From the NCBI RefSeq assembly GCF_900109045.1, contig NZ_FNYL01000010.1:1-64000 (forward strand): 64,000 bases of DNA, in the 5' to 3' direction. This DNA is from Dyadobacter sp. SG02. Lineage in GTDB: Bacteria; Bacteroidota; Bacteroidia; Cytophagales; Spirosomataceae. The position numbers and the translations under genes were made by a program. This document shows, in pieces, positions 34,157-43,255 of this stretch (position 1 is the first letter of the stretch; each line of letters starts with the position of its first letter). Below the pieces are notes generated by a model that worked only from the letters and a program-made list of their open reading frames with translations, did no database searches and was not told the DNA's origin.

Positions 34157-34972
34157 ATGACTTTCCAGAGACGGTCTTTTCTTAAACTCCTGCCTGCATT
34201 ATCCGGAATCACCTATTTGTCAGAACCCGCGAAGGCTCAACCGGCGGCCAACATCGCATTACGGTTCATCGTCGCATCCGACGGACATTACGGACAACCC
34301 GACACAGAGTTCAAGGCATTCCATTCCGACCTGGTAAGTTGGGTAAACCGTGAAAAACTGCAAAAAGGGGTGGATTTCCTCTTCATCAACGGCGACCTCA
34401 TCCACGACGACCCTACCCTGCTTTACGATTTTAAAAACACGATCTCGAACCTCAGTGTGCCCTATTATGTAAGTCGCGGCAACCACGACAAAGTGGCACT
34501 GGATGTGTGGCAAAGCACCTGGGGCTACCCCACCAACCATAGTTTTGCGAAAGGCGAATATGCATTTGTAGTTGGTGATACGTCAAATGAAAAAGGCGAA
34601 TATGTATGCCCCGACGCTACGTGGCTGCGCAACGAACTCGCCAAATACAAAGACAAAAAAGGCATTTTCGTGTTTCTGCACATTACCCCGGCCAAATGGA
34701 CCGTGAACGGCATCGAATGCAAGGAAGTGATCGAACTTTTCGAAAATACACCTAATGTGAAGGCCATTTTCAACGGCCACGACCACGACCAGGACAGCAC
34801 CAAAATCTACGGCAAAAAGCCCTACTTCTTCGACGGCCATTTCGGCGGCAACTGGGGAACGACCTACAAAGGCTACCGCATTGTCGAAATCTACAATGAC
34901 CACACCTGGCAGTCCTATCAATATAATCCGACTGCGGCGCCGGTATTGAATACGTTTTCCGGGAAGGGGTGA
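34157..34972 (+). CDS. Exported calcineurin-like metallophosphoesterase
   Basis: The 271-residue protein starts with RRSFLKLLPALSGI, a twin-arginine-type signal with cleavage near AKAQ. The metallophosphoesterase blocks follow in order: SDGHYG, FINGDLIHDD, RGNHDK, HITPAKW and NGHDHDQDS, giving a two-metal centre. The substrate could be a phosphomono- or diester outside the cytoplasm. The gene has no operon partner; the FAD oxidoreductase gene begins 118 nt later. Confidence 0.88.
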   Translation: MTFQRRSFLKLLPALSGITYLSEPAKAQPAANIALRFIVASDGHYGQPDTEFKAFHSDLVSWVNREKLQKGVDFLFINGDLIHDDPTLLYDFKNTISNLSVPYYVSRGNHDKVALDVWQSTWGYPTNHSFAKGEYAFVVGDTSNEKGEYVCPDATWLRNELAKYKDKKGIFVFLHITPAKWTVNGIECKEVIELFENTPNVKAIFNGHDHDQDSTKIYGKKPYFFDGHFGGNWGTTYKGYRIVEIYNDHTWQSYQYNPTAAPVLNTFSGKG

Positions 34973-35090
34973 TGGTGCGCTGCACCTTTTAAATCTGGGG
35001 GAAACGCGACCATTTCTACAAGTATTTGGGGCTCTGCCCCTGGTACAAAATTTTGGAGTCTCAGATTCATCAGTTCAACCAAAACACCTG

Positions 35091-36311
35091 ATGGATCTAC
35101 TCAGTGGCCAGCCTCATTGGTTCTACAAAAATGGGGCGATGCATGCTTACCCTGCTTTAACAGAAAACCTGACAGCGGAAATCGTGATTATGGGCGGCGG
35201 TATCACCGGCGCATTGCTTGCCTGGCATCTTACGCAGGCAGGATTTCCGGTGGTAGTGCTGGAAAAACGGCATATCGGGATGGGAAGCACGTCCGGTTCC
35301 ACGGCATTGCTGCAATACGAGATCGACACCATGCTAACCGACCTGATCGGCCTGGTAGGAGAAAAGAATGCCGTACGCAGCTATCTTCTTTGCATAGAGG
35401 CCATTCATAAGGCCCGCGAAATTGTGGGTTCATTGCAGGTCAAAACCGGCTTTTCGCTCATGAAAAGCGTGTATTATGCATCGAAAAAAGATGATTTACC
35501 GCTTCTGGAAAAAGAATACGAGGCGCGCAGAAAGATCGGCATCGATGTAGAATGGTGGGATCAGGCCACACTACGTTCCCATTTCCCAGGTATCCGCAAA
35601 AGCGGCGCGATCCTTTCGCACGATGCCGCGCAGGTGGACGCCTACGCGCTCGCGCATGCGCTCTTACAGGAGTGCATTCAGAAGGGTGCGCGCGTGTATG
35701 ATACGGTGGAAATCACCGACATCCGGCATGATCGGGCGGGTGTTACGCTGATATTGGACAACGGAAATATCGTCAAAACAAAGAAGCTGATTGTTGCAGC
35801 AGGTTACGAATCGCAAAAACTGATATCGCACAATTTCGTACGGCTACATTCCTCCTACGCGATCGTGAGCAAGCCTATGCCGGAAAGAAAGGAATTGTGG
35901 TACGAAAATGCATTGCTGTGGGAAAGTGCCCGGCCTTATCTGTATTTACGCACGACCGAAGATCACCGGGTGTTGATCGGCGGCAAGGACGAAATGTTCC
36001 AAAGCGCCGTCAAAAGGGACAAATTGCTTAACCGGAAATCCAGAGAGTTGGAAAAGAATGCCCGCAGCATGTTTCCGGACCTGCCGTTTGTGACGGATTA
36101 TACCTGGTGCGGCACATTTGCCGAGACTGAGGATGGCTTGCCTTTTATCGGTGGTGTGAAGGAGCATCCAAATACCTTATTCGCATTGGGATTTGGCGGA
36201 AACGGCATCCTTTTCAGCATTATCGCCGCCGGCATTATCACAGACCTGATTGCCGGAAAGAAAAATAAAGACGCCGCTATTTTCAGTTTTGAACGGCTTG
36301 GCAAGCGCTAA
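35091..36311 (+). CDS. FAD-dependent oxidoreductase, glycine/D-amino acid oxidase family
   Basis: The 406-residue protein has an FAD-binding Rossmann motif near residues 30-52 (IVIMGGGITGALLAWHL, VVVLEKRH), a GSTSGSTALLQYEID segment and the C-terminal ADP/FAD part (LPFIGGVKEHPNTLFALGFGGNGI) of the DAO family. It probably oxidises an amine or amino acid. A short GGGGC-TCT-GCCCC hairpin lies upstream near 35027, of unknown meaning. Confidence 0.85.
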   Translation: MDLLSGQPHWFYKNGAMHAYPALTENLTAEIVIMGGGITGALLAWHLTQAGFPVVVLEKRHIGMGSTSGSTALLQYEIDTMLTDLIGLVGEKNAVRSYLLCIEAIHKAREIVGSLQVKTGFSLMKSVYYASKKDDLPLLEKEYEARRKIGIDVEWWDQATLRSHFPGIRKSGAILSHDAAQVDAYALAHALLQECIQKGARVYDTVEITDIRHDRAGVTLILDNGNIVKTKKLIVAAGYESQKLISHNFVRLHSSYAIVSKPMPERKELWYENALLWESARPYLYLRTTEDHRVLIGGKDEMFQSAVKRDKLLNRKSRELEKNARSMFPDLPFVTDYTWCGTFAETEDGLPFIGGVKEHPNTLFALGFGGNGILFSIIAAGIITDLIAGKKNKDAAIFSFERLGKR

Positions 36312-36335
36312 TCGCCCGCCAAGCATTTCAAACCA

Positions 36336-37637
36336 CTATATTACCTTAATCAGGTGGTTCTTCTTACCTTTTGAGATCAACAAAAACTTGTTTTGCAGCA
36401 ATGCGAAGTCGCTCAACGTTTGCTCCGCGGCGGTAACCTTCGATTTATTCACACTCACCGCATTCTGCTGGATCGCACGGCGCGCTTCGCCTTTCGAAGC
36501 ATACACTTCTCCGCGGGTTACGGTCGAAACGAGGTCGGTAATGTTGGCGCATTCGTCCCATTCGACACGGGTGATTTCCGTTTGGGGCACGCCGTCGAAA
36601 ACAGTGTCGAACTCATCTATTTCAATGCTTTTAAGCGTTTCCAATGTCGCCTTACCGTACAGAACTTCCGATGCTTTCAACACCAGATCCAATGCCTTTT
36701 GCGAGTGAATGCGGATCGTCAGCTCGGATGCCAGCGCCTTTTGCATATTGCGCAAATGCGGCTCGGCGGCATGGCTGGTTTCCAATGCTTCGATTTCCTC
36801 GCGACCTTTCAGTGAGAAAACACGCAGGTAGCGCGGCATATCCTCGTCGCTCTGGTTGAGCCAGAACTGATAGAACTGGTAAGGCGAAGTGCGTTCCGGG
36901 TCGAGCCAGATGTTACCACCTTCGCTTTTCCCGAATTTGGAGCCGTCGGCTTTGGTAACGAGCGGCGTGGTCAATGCATATGCTTTGAAATAGCCTTCAT
37001 CATCACCCTCTTTGCGACGGATGATCTCCGTACCGGTCGTGATGTTGCCCCATTGATCCGAACCGCCCATTTGCAGCCGGACATTTTTGTTTTTATATAA
37101 ATGATAAAAATCGTAGCCCTGCAAAAGCTGGTAGGAGAATTCGGTAAAAGAAATACCGGTTTCCAGACGCTTTTTCACAGAATCCTTCGACATCATATAA
37201 TTGACGCTCAAATACTTGCCTGCATCGCGCAGGAACTGCAAAAAGCCAATATCCTTAAACCAGTCGTAATTATTGACCATTTCGGCCGAATTTTCACCGG
37301 AATTGAAATCCAGAAATGATTCGAGCTGCTTGCGGATACCTTCCTGGTTGATCCGCAATGTATCCTCGTCGAGGAATGACCGCTCGGCCGCCTTGAAGGA
37401 AGGGTCGCCGATCATCCCGGTCGCGCCACCCACCAATGCGATCGGCTTGTGGCCTGCGCGCTGGAAATGCACCAAAAGCATAATGGTAGCGAGGTTACCG
37501 ATGTGCAGCGAAGGAGCCGTCGGGTCGAAGCCGATATAACCGCATGTCATCTCCTTTTGAAGTTGCTCATGTGTTCCCGGCATCATGTCGTGCAGCATGC
37601 CCCGCCAGCGTAGTTCCTCTATAAAATCAATCGCCAT
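36336..37637 (-). CDS. tyrS: Tyrosyl-tRNA synthetase
   Basis: The 433-residue class I synthetase has HIGN at 45-48 (SLHIGNLAT), the tyrosine-pocket GGSDQWGN, the catalytic KFGKS loop (ADGSKFGKSEGGN) and a C-terminal S4 RNA-binding domain (RRAIQQNAVSVNKSKV). It attaches Tyr to its tRNA. It converges with the oxidoreductase with a 24-nt gap, no terminator seen. Confidence 0.97.
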   Translation of the reverse strand: MAIDFIEELRWRGMLHDMMPGTHEQLQKEMTCGYIGFDPTAPSLHIGNLATIMLLVHFQRAGHKPIALVGGATGMIGDPSFKAAERSFLDEDTLRINQEGIRKQLESFLDFNSGENSAEMVNNYDWFKDIGFLQFLRDAGKYLSVNYMMSKDSVKKRLETGISFTEFSYQLLQGYDFYHLYKNKNVRLQMGGSDQWGNITTGTEIIRRKEGDDEGYFKAYALTTPLVTKADGSKFGKSEGGNIWLDPERTSPYQFYQFWLNQSDEDMPRYLRVFSLKGREEIEALETSHAAEPHLRNMQKALASELTIRIHSQKALDLVLKASEVLYGKATLETLKSIEIDEFDTVFDGVPQTEITRVEWDECANITDLVSTVTRGEVYASKGEARRAIQQNAVSVNKSKVTAAEQTLSDFALLQNKFLLISKGKKNHLIKVI

Positions 37638-37670
37638 TCTAAAAAATGTTGCTTATTTCAAAATCGACCG

Positions 37671-37678
37671 CAAAGGTA
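37671..37678 (-). promoter_or_regulatory. -7 box of tyrS
   Basis: The minus strand reads TACCTTTG, an exact match 33 nt upstream of the tyrS ATG. A TTTG lies 14 nt further upstream, shorter than the usual 17-23. Confidence 0.55.
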
Positions 37679-37753
37679 AAGGTTATCGGTTTCAAAACTT
37701 CTTAAAGACACAATGGTTTTGCGCACCCGAAAGATTATTAATCCAAAAACAGG

Positions 37754-37761
37754 TAATTTTG
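37754..37761 (+). promoter_or_regulatory. -7 box upstream of the GH43-like gene
   Basis: TAATTTTG matches the consensus and ends 18 nt before the ATG at 37780. No -33 TTG at the right distance. Confidence 0.45.
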
Positions 37762-37779
37762 GAGGATTAAAAGAATAAT

Positions 37780-39570
37780 ATGTATCCTATCATCAACAAA
37801 ATCATGTTGTTACGCATTTTCGGAATATTCATCGGTTTAACACTAATGCTCAGCGCGATGCCTGCCATTGCCCAGAGCACTTATTGCAATCCGATGGACA
37901 TCGACTACAAATACAATTTCGAGCAGCTCAACGACAATATCAGCTACCGCTCCGGTGCCGACCCGGTGATCATCAATCACAAAGGCGAATACTTTCTTTT
38001 CGTAACCATTTCAGGCGGTTACTGGCATTCCAAAGACATGCTTAACTGGAAATACCTGACCGCCAACCGCTGGCCTTTCGAGGACATGTGCGCACCCGCG
38101 GCGGTTTCCGTTCGCGATACATTGTTTTTATTTCAATCCACATTTGAATCGCGGCCGATATTGTATTCCGTTGCCCCCGAAAAAGGCATCTGGGAGTTCT
38201 ACAATCGCTGGACGCCCCGGTTACCAAAGGACATCGGCCCCTGGGACCCCGCTTTGTTCCACGACCCCGATACCGACAAATGGTATATGTATTGGGGCTC
38301 GTCAAATGTCTACCCCATTTTCGGCTCGGAGCTGGATTATTCCAAACGGCTTGCATTCAAGGGGCAATACCAGTCTTTGTTTTGGCTAAATCAATATGAG
38401 CACGGTTGGGAGCGCTTCGGGCCAAACCATTCGGACCCATTCAAACCCTTCACCGAAGGCGCCTGGATGACTAAGCACAAAGGCAAATATTACCTGCAAT
38501 ACGGCGCGCCGGGTACCGAATATAATGTGTATGCCAATGGGACATACGTCAGCGACCAGCCGCTCGGGCCCTTCACCTACGCTACTTATAACCCTGTTTC
38601 CTACAAACCGGGTGGTTTCGCGACGGGCGCCGGTCATGGCAATACATTTCAGGACAATTTCGGTAATTACTGGAATACCGGCACCTCGTGGATCGGCCTG
38701 AACTGGGCTATGGAGCGTCGCATTGTGCGCTACGCCGCCGGGTTCGATAAGGACGGTCAAATGTTCGCCAATACCCGTTTCGGCGATTTCCCGCACAAAA
38801 TAACCACCAAAACCTGGACCGGCAAAGGCGACGAGCTTTTCACCGGCTGGATGCTGCTATCCTATAAAAAGCCCGTAACTGCCTCGTCAACGCTCGACAC
38901 CATGTCCGCGCAAAAGGTCACAGACGAAAATCCAAGGACATTCTGGGCCGCAAAGCAAAACAAGCCCGGCGAAACGCTGACGATCGACTTGCAAAGCGAA
39001 CAGGAAGTAAAAGCAATACAAGTCAATTATACCGACTACAAATCCGACATTTTCGACAACAAGCCCGAAAAGGTCTACACGCAATTCAAAATCTGGACCT
39101 CAAAAGACGGCAAGAAATGGGATCTCGCGAGCGACCTTACCAAAGAGCCCAAACGGGATCGCCCCTGCGCCTACATCGAGCTCCCGGCGCCTGTCCGTGC
39201 GCGGTACGTACGCTATGAGCACGTATACGTGGCGTCGCCGAAATTGGCGATCAGCGAAATCAGGATTTTCGGAAACGGTTTCGGCAAAGCGCCGCAAACG
39301 CCCGCGACTTTCACCGCCATCCGACAGAAAGACGCCCGCAATGCGGATTTGAAGTGGGAAAAAGTACCGGAAGCGACAGGTTACAATGTGCTATGGGGCA
39401 TCGCCCCGGATAAATTATACCAGACCTACCAGTTCTGGAACGACGAACCGAACACCTTCGAGCTGCGCGCGCTCAATGTAGGCGTGCCTTATTATTTTGC
39501 TATTGAGGCTTTTAACGAGAATGGAGTGAGCGCTGCGAGTAAGGTGGTTGCGGTGCAACAATGCTTTTGA
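37780..39570 (+). CDS. Secreted GH43-like glycoside hydrolase with discoidin and fibronectin III-like domains
   Basis: The 596-residue protein has a signal peptide (IFIGLTLMLSAMPAIAQ; the second Met at residue 9 is an alternative start), then a five-bladed beta-propeller (about 35-345) of GH43 type. The expected acidic residues lie in SGADPVI, GPWDPALF and TEGAWMTKHKGKYY. A discoidin/F5-8C-like carbohydrate-binding domain follows (about 370-495) and a fibronectin III-like domain closes (about 505-596). The family cuts arabinan, xylan or related side chains; the exact substrate is not readable. No SusC/D pair is adjacent. It ends 1 nt from the convergent Uma2 gene. Confidence 0.82.
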   Translation: MYPIINKIMLLRIFGIFIGLTLMLSAMPAIAQSTYCNPMDIDYKYNFEQLNDNISYRSGADPVIINHKGEYFLFVTISGGYWHSKDMLNWKYLTANRWPFEDMCAPAAVSVRDTLFLFQSTFESRPILYSVAPEKGIWEFYNRWTPRLPKDIGPWDPALFHDPDTDKWYMYWGSSNVYPIFGSELDYSKRLAFKGQYQSLFWLNQYEHGWERFGPNHSDPFKPFTEGAWMTKHKGKYYLQYGAPGTEYNVYANGTYVSDQPLGPFTYATYNPVSYKPGGFATGAGHGNTFQDNFGNYWNTGTSWIGLNWAMERRIVRYAAGFDKDGQMFANTRFGDFPHKITTKTWTGKGDELFTGWMLLSYKKPVTASSTLDTMSAQKVTDENPRTFWAAKQNKPGETLTIDLQSEQEVKAIQVNYTDYKSDIFDNKPEKVYTQFKIWTSKDGKKWDLASDLTKEPKRDRPCAYIELPAPVRARYVRYEHVYVASPKLAISEIRIFGNGFGKAPQTPATFTAIRQKDARNADLKWEKVPEATGYNVLWGIAPDKLYQTYQFWNDEPNTFELRALNVGVPYYFAIEAFNENGVSAASKVVAVQQCF

Positions 39571-39571
39571 A

Positions 39572-40168
39572 TTACTCCTCCGGCGCGAACTCTTCCGGCA
39601 TGAACTCGATGTTCTCATAAATCGCTTCGAGGCTCATTTCGAAATCGAATGCATCGAGGCGGACGAGGTCGGTTGGATTATTAAATGTGTGATAGGTCCA
39701 AAGATCCGTTTGTTCTAAACGTGAATAGAGCTCGACGCGATAGTCATTTTGCTCCACGAGAAGATAGTATTTAAGAGAAGTTACTCTTTTGTATTCTTTT
39801 AACTTAAAAACACGGTCGGTATGCTCTGACGTTTTGGATACGACTCCAACCACTATACTGGGATGTTCGACAATGTAAGATCCTGACAGATCGCTCGACG
39901 CGCAGGTAACCATCACATCCGGGTAGGCGTAATAGACATCTGATGCCTTTAACTTGATGGTTTCCGAAAATGCCCGGCACCCTCGGGGACGAAAAAAACT
40001 TGAAAAGGCCGCTCGAATGTTTGAAACAATCTCATTATGGTTCAACGTATCGTCGGCCATAGGGTACATTTCGCCGTTAAAATATTCATAGCGAATATCA
40101 CTTTGTTCGTCCAATTCGAAGTATTCCTCGACAGTCATTCTCCGGTCAATTAGCTTTACACATCCCAT
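39572..40168 (-). CDS. Uma2-family protein lacking the conserved catalytic Glu
   Basis: The 198-residue protein has the Uma2 (DUF820, PD-(D/E)XK nuclease) layout: TVEEYFEL, YEYFNGEMYPM, YPDVMVTC with Asp84, and a YYLLVEQND core strand. The usual P-x-LVVEVLS motif reads PSIVVGVVSKTS, with Gly108 (GGA codon) in place of the catalytic Glu. The rest of the fold is intact, including K123. It may therefore be catalytically dead or have changed function. The family occurs in many Bacteroidota and cyanobacteria; native roles are unknown. Confidence 0.82.
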   Translation of the reverse strand: MGCVKLIDRRMTVEEYFELDEQSDIRYEYFNGEMYPMADDTLNHNEIVSNIRAAFSSFFRPRGCRAFSETIKLKASDVYYAYPDVMVTCASSDLSGSYIVEHPSIVVGVVSKTSEHTDRVFKLKEYKRVTSLKYYLLVEQNDYRVELYSRLEQTDLWTYHTFNNPTDLVRLDAFDFEMSLEAIYENIEFMPEEFAPEE

Positions 40169-40219
40169 AATTTACTGTTTTTTAAACAACAAATAGCAGG
40201 AAAAGATCAACTAATAAAA

Positions 40220-41482
40220 CTACCGAGCCTCGTCAACGAGCCAAAGGAGCGACGAATCGCCGTAGCTTAAAAAGCGGTAATCGTTGGCCAATGCTTCGGA
40301 ATAGATCGTTTTCCAATCTTTTCCTACAAATGCGGCCACAAGGAGAATGAGCGTGGAGCCTGGCTGATGGTAATTGGTAATTATCCCGCGGCATAAGCGG
40401 AAACGATAGCCCGGAAAAATGAAGATCTCGGTTTCACCTACGATTTCATTAAGATTTGCAGCATCCATATAATCGGCGACGGCTTGCAGAGATTGGGCCG
40501 CGGATGGGAGTTCTGCCTCTTTCCAGGGATATGGATAGAGTTTTTCGATATTAAATTCTGTCGTTTCCTCTTTAAAGAGCTTCACGCCATACCAGTACAG
40601 GCTTTCCAGCGAACGCAATGAAGTAGTACCTACCGGCACAATGTGATCAACCGATTGAAGCAGGTTATCAATTAAGCTCCTTGTAAACACCACTTGCTCC
40701 GAATGCATCCGATGCTCAGTAACCTTCTCGACTTTAATAGGTTGAAAAGTACCGGCGCCCACGTGCAAGGTGAGGAACGATTTGCGGATGCCTTTTTGCG
40801 CTAATGCCTCAAAAACGCGTGGCGTGAAATGCAATCCGGCTGTGGGAGCGGCAACGGCGCCGTCGTGGTGCGCGTAAACGGTTTGGTAAGTTTCCTTGTC
40901 CGGCTCCTCGGTATCGCGGTTCAGATAGGGCGGCAACGGGATTTCACCCAATGCTTTCACCAGGTCCAGAAACGTAACGTCGGCGTCCCAGGTTAGCCTC
41001 ACCAAATTGCGCTCATAATCATGATACGAAATCTGCAAATGCACTTCCGTCCCACTTACTTGTATGACATTTGATAATGCATCTCCCGCTTTCCAACGCT
41101 TTTTATTGCCTATCATACATTCCCACACGCACGAATGCTTTACCAGCATCGCGTCGTTGATCACCCTTGTGGGCAGTTCGGGATGCAGGAGCAGCAGTTC
41201 AATCACGGCTCCCGTTTCTTTCCGGAAATGCGCCCGTGCCGGGATTACTTTGGTATCATTGAAAACCAGAAGGGTATCTGCGGGTAATTGGGAAGTAATA
41301 TCGGTAAACCGCAGATGATTGATTTCACCGCCTTTGTACACCATCAGTTTCGACTGATCGCGAACTTCCATCGGATACTTTGCAATGCGGTTGTCGGGCA
41401 AATCGTAGGTATAGCTTTCCAAATCGATCGCCTCCGCCTCTTGCCGCCACGATGCTTGCTCCTCCGCCATTTTACCTTGCAT
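40220..41482 (-). CDS. queA: S-adenosylmethionine:tRNA ribosyltransferase-isomerase
   Basis: The 420-residue enzyme converts preQ1 in tRNA to epoxyqueuosine using SAM as ribose donor. Family features are present: YDLPDNRIAKYP near the start, LLVFNDTKVIPAR, the AAPTAGLHFT motif and TNYHQPGSTLILLVAAF. ATG at 41482 follows the upstream gene's stop by 11 nt; ATG at 41470 is an alternative. It is the second gene of an operon with the membrane protein at 41494. Confidence 0.95.
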   Translation of the reverse strand: MQGKMAEEQASWRQEAEAIDLESYTYDLPDNRIAKYPMEVRDQSKLMVYKGGEINHLRFTDITSQLPADTLLVFNDTKVIPARAHFRKETGAVIELLLLHPELPTRVINDAMLVKHSCVWECMIGNKKRWKAGDALSNVIQVSGTEVHLQISYHDYERNLVRLTWDADVTFLDLVKALGEIPLPPYLNRDTEEPDKETYQTVYAHHDGAVAAPTAGLHFTPRVFEALAQKGIRKSFLTLHVGAGTFQPIKVEKVTEHRMHSEQVVFTRSLIDNLLQSVDHIVPVGTTSLRSLESLYWYGVKLFKEETTEFNIEKLYPYPWKEAELPSAAQSLQAVADYMDAANLNEIVGETEIFIFPGYRFRLCRGIITNYHQPGSTLILLVAAFVGKDWKTIYSEALANDYRFLSYGDSSLLWLVDEAR

Positions 41483-41493
41483 ACCTCGCCAAA

Positions 41494-42006
41494 TTACAGT
41501 TTATCGTCTTGCACGGGCGGCCATAGCAGGCGCAATGGAAGCAGGAATACGCCTAAAACAAGCGCAAGACTTGCATAGTACAGCCAGGAGAAATCGAAAA
41601 CGTCCATTTTGTAGTTGGTACTATTGATCGTCGCCAACGCCATCAGACTGAAACCGGTGATCGTATTGATCACTGCTACGAGGCAAAAAAGCCAGTTGGT
41701 AAGATGCTCGTTGAGTTCCGCGCGATGCTGCGCCCATTCCCTGCGTTTCAGAATAGGCAGGTTCATCGGGTCTACATTCGGAATGTGCCGGGCGATGCCG
41801 GTGATCACCACGTTATTCAGCAGGAAAAGCCCCATTACGATATAAAAAATGTGCCCTTTTTCGACATAACGTTCTGCGAGGCCGCTATCCGCAAAATCCA
41901 CCGCGACCATTTCAGGGAAGAGGGAATACGTCCAAACCAGCGCCCCGATAACGAATAATAAAGATGCCCAGCGCCAGATCTTTATTGCAAATGTTGTAAC
42001 TTTCAT
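41494..42006 (-). CDS. Four-helix membrane protein with DUF1648-like region
   Basis: The 170-residue protein has four predicted membrane helices (about 8-26, 52-70, 105-125 and 142-162). The short segment SLFPEMVAVDFADSGLAERY recalls the DUF1648 pattern of SdpI-type proteins, but I do not recognise the family with certainty. It forms an operon with queA; no functional tie to tRNA modification is evident. Confidence 0.7.
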   Translation of the reverse strand: MKVTTFAIKIWRWASLLFVIGALVWTYSLFPEMVAVDFADSGLAERYVEKGHIFYIVMGLFLLNNVVITGIARHIPNVDPMNLPILKRREWAQHRAELNEHLTNWLFCLVAVINTITGFSLMALATINSTNYKMDVFDFSWLYYASLALVLGVFLLPLRLLWPPVQDDKL

Positions 42007-42054
42007 GAATTAGGTACCCTAAATAGAGGTCTTTTCGCCATAGTAAATCGGGTG

Positions 42055-42062
42055 CAAAATTA
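42055..42062 (-). promoter_or_regulatory. -7 box of the membrane protein/queA operon
   Basis: The minus strand reads TAATTTTG, an exact match about 50 nt before the ATG at 42006, with a TTTG 14 nt further upstream. Confidence 0.5.
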
Positions 42063-42116
42063 GGTCGGGAAGCTTCCAAAACCTAATTGTATTAACACAC
42101 ATTATAATTTCCGGCG

Positions 42117-42407
42117 ATGCAATTTGAATGGGATCCACACAACCTGAGACATGTTATCGAAGACCATCCTGAGAGAAAAAATACCGTGGAAGAGGTTGAA
42201 AGTGTCTTTGACGACCCGAATCTCGTTATAAAAACAGGAACAAGATTAGGCGGCGAGCAACGCTTCAATGCCGTAGATACAGGAAACTCACAGATAATTA
42301 ATGTCGTTGTATTTACTGTTGACAAACGACTGATCAGGCCGATAAGCTGCTGGCCTGCCAACAAACAGACTATCCGCTACTACCATGAAAACATTAAAGG
42401 CAAATAA
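42117..42407 (+). CDS. BrnT-like RelE-fold toxin
   Basis: The 96-residue protein matches the BrnT layout: FEWDPHNLRHVIEDHPERKNTVEEVESVFDDPN, GEQRFNAVDTGN, VVVFTVDKRLIRPISCWPANKQTIRYY. BrnT is a RelE-like ribonuclease that BrnA neutralises. The usual arrangement is brnT then brnA. Here the downstream partner at 42385 is not a recognisable BrnA, so the pair is atypical. The RNase residues are inferred from family resemblance. Confidence 0.75.
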   Translation: MQFEWDPHNLRHVIEDHPERKNTVEEVESVFDDPNLVIKTGTRLGGEQRFNAVDTGNSQIINVVVFTVDKRLIRPISCWPANKQTIRYYHENIKGK

Positions 42408-42543
42408 AATCGCCGTTATCAAAAACAGTCATACCGCAAAAGAAATGCGTGAAATCGAGAAAGAATTTATCAATTTGGAAACTGTAAAGTGCACGCTCGA
42501 AGAACTCATTAAAGCCGAGTCCGCAAAGAAAGCAAAGGCTTAA
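42385..42543 (+). CDS. Small protein overlapping the BrnT-like gene, candidate antitoxin
   Basis: This 52-residue frame (MKTLKANKIAVIKNSHTAKE start) overlaps the end of the toxin gene by 23 nt in another frame and ends 9 nt before the next gene. It is strongly charged and likely helical (EMREIEKEFINLETVKCTLEEL), with a Lys-rich C-terminus (ESAKKAKA). Position and size fit an antitoxin, but no BrnA ribbon-helix-helix signature is visible. I do not recognise the family. Confidence 0.65.
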   Translation: MKTLKANKIAVIKNSHTAKEMREIEKEFINLETVKCTLEELIKAESAKKAKA

Positions 42544-42552
42544 TCCCAACAC

Positions 42553-43113
42553 ATGAAAATCTACACCAAAACCGGTGATAAAGGCACTACCGCGCTCATT
42601 GGCGGTACGCGCCTGAGTAAGGCGCACGTGCGCATAGACGCGTACGGGACGGTCGATGAGCTGAACAGTTACATAGGAATGCTCCGCGACCAGCCTGTGA
42701 ATGAAAGCCGCAAAGACCTGCTCAAAGAAATTCAGGACCGCCTGTTCACGATTGGCTCGCACCTCGCTTCCGAGCCCGACCAGAAAAAAAGAATATTGCC
42801 TGACCTCCATGACGAGGACATTACATTGCTCGAAAAGGAAATGGACCTGATCGATGCCGCCGTACCTCCGTTGCGGGCGTTCATCCTGCCGGGCGGGCAT
42901 CAGTCGGTATCTTTCGGGCACATTGCAAGGACGGTCTGCCGCCGGGCCGAGCGCGCGGTGATCCATTTGCAGCAGGGCGAAGAAGTGGAACTCATCGTGA
43001 TCCGCTACCTCAACCGCCTCTCCGATTACCTTTTTATGCTCTGCCGCGCCATGACGCATGAGCTGGGAATCGAGGAAGTTACGTGGCAACCGAGGGTTTC
43101 CCGGCAAAAATAA
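42553..43113 (+). CDS. PduO-type cob(I)alamin adenosyltransferase
   Basis: The 186-residue protein has the PduO/MMAB motifs TKTGDKGTTALIGGTRLSK, RIDAYGTVDELNSYIG, FILPGG, RTVCRRAERAV and YLNRLSDYLFML. It adds the 5'-deoxyadenosyl group to corrinoid, giving coenzyme B12. No other cobalamin gene is adjacent. It starts 9 nt after the small gene at 42385, so it may be in one transcript with the toxin pair. Confidence 0.94.
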   Translation: MKIYTKTGDKGTTALIGGTRLSKAHVRIDAYGTVDELNSYIGMLRDQPVNESRKDLLKEIQDRLFTIGSHLASEPDQKKRILPDLHDEDITLLEKEMDLIDAAVPPLRAFILPGGHQSVSFGHIARTVCRRAERAVIHLQQGEEVELIVIRYLNRLSDYLFMLCRAMTHELGIEEVTWQPRVSRQK

Positions 43114-43255
43114 TTGTTATACTAAATATCAATTATTTATAGATTAAATTTTTTAAATTGCGAGACTTAGAAAGAATGCGCCGGGATTTCCAAATCCTGC
43201 CTTTTTTCAAGGTATTAGCTCCGGAAAGCGTTTGAAAAATTAAATTTTTGGCATC

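Noticed and set aside
35022..35040. GGGGC-TCT-GCCCC hairpin before the oxidoreductase gene
   Set aside because: No T-run follows and it is upstream of a gene rather than at an end, so I do not call it a terminator.
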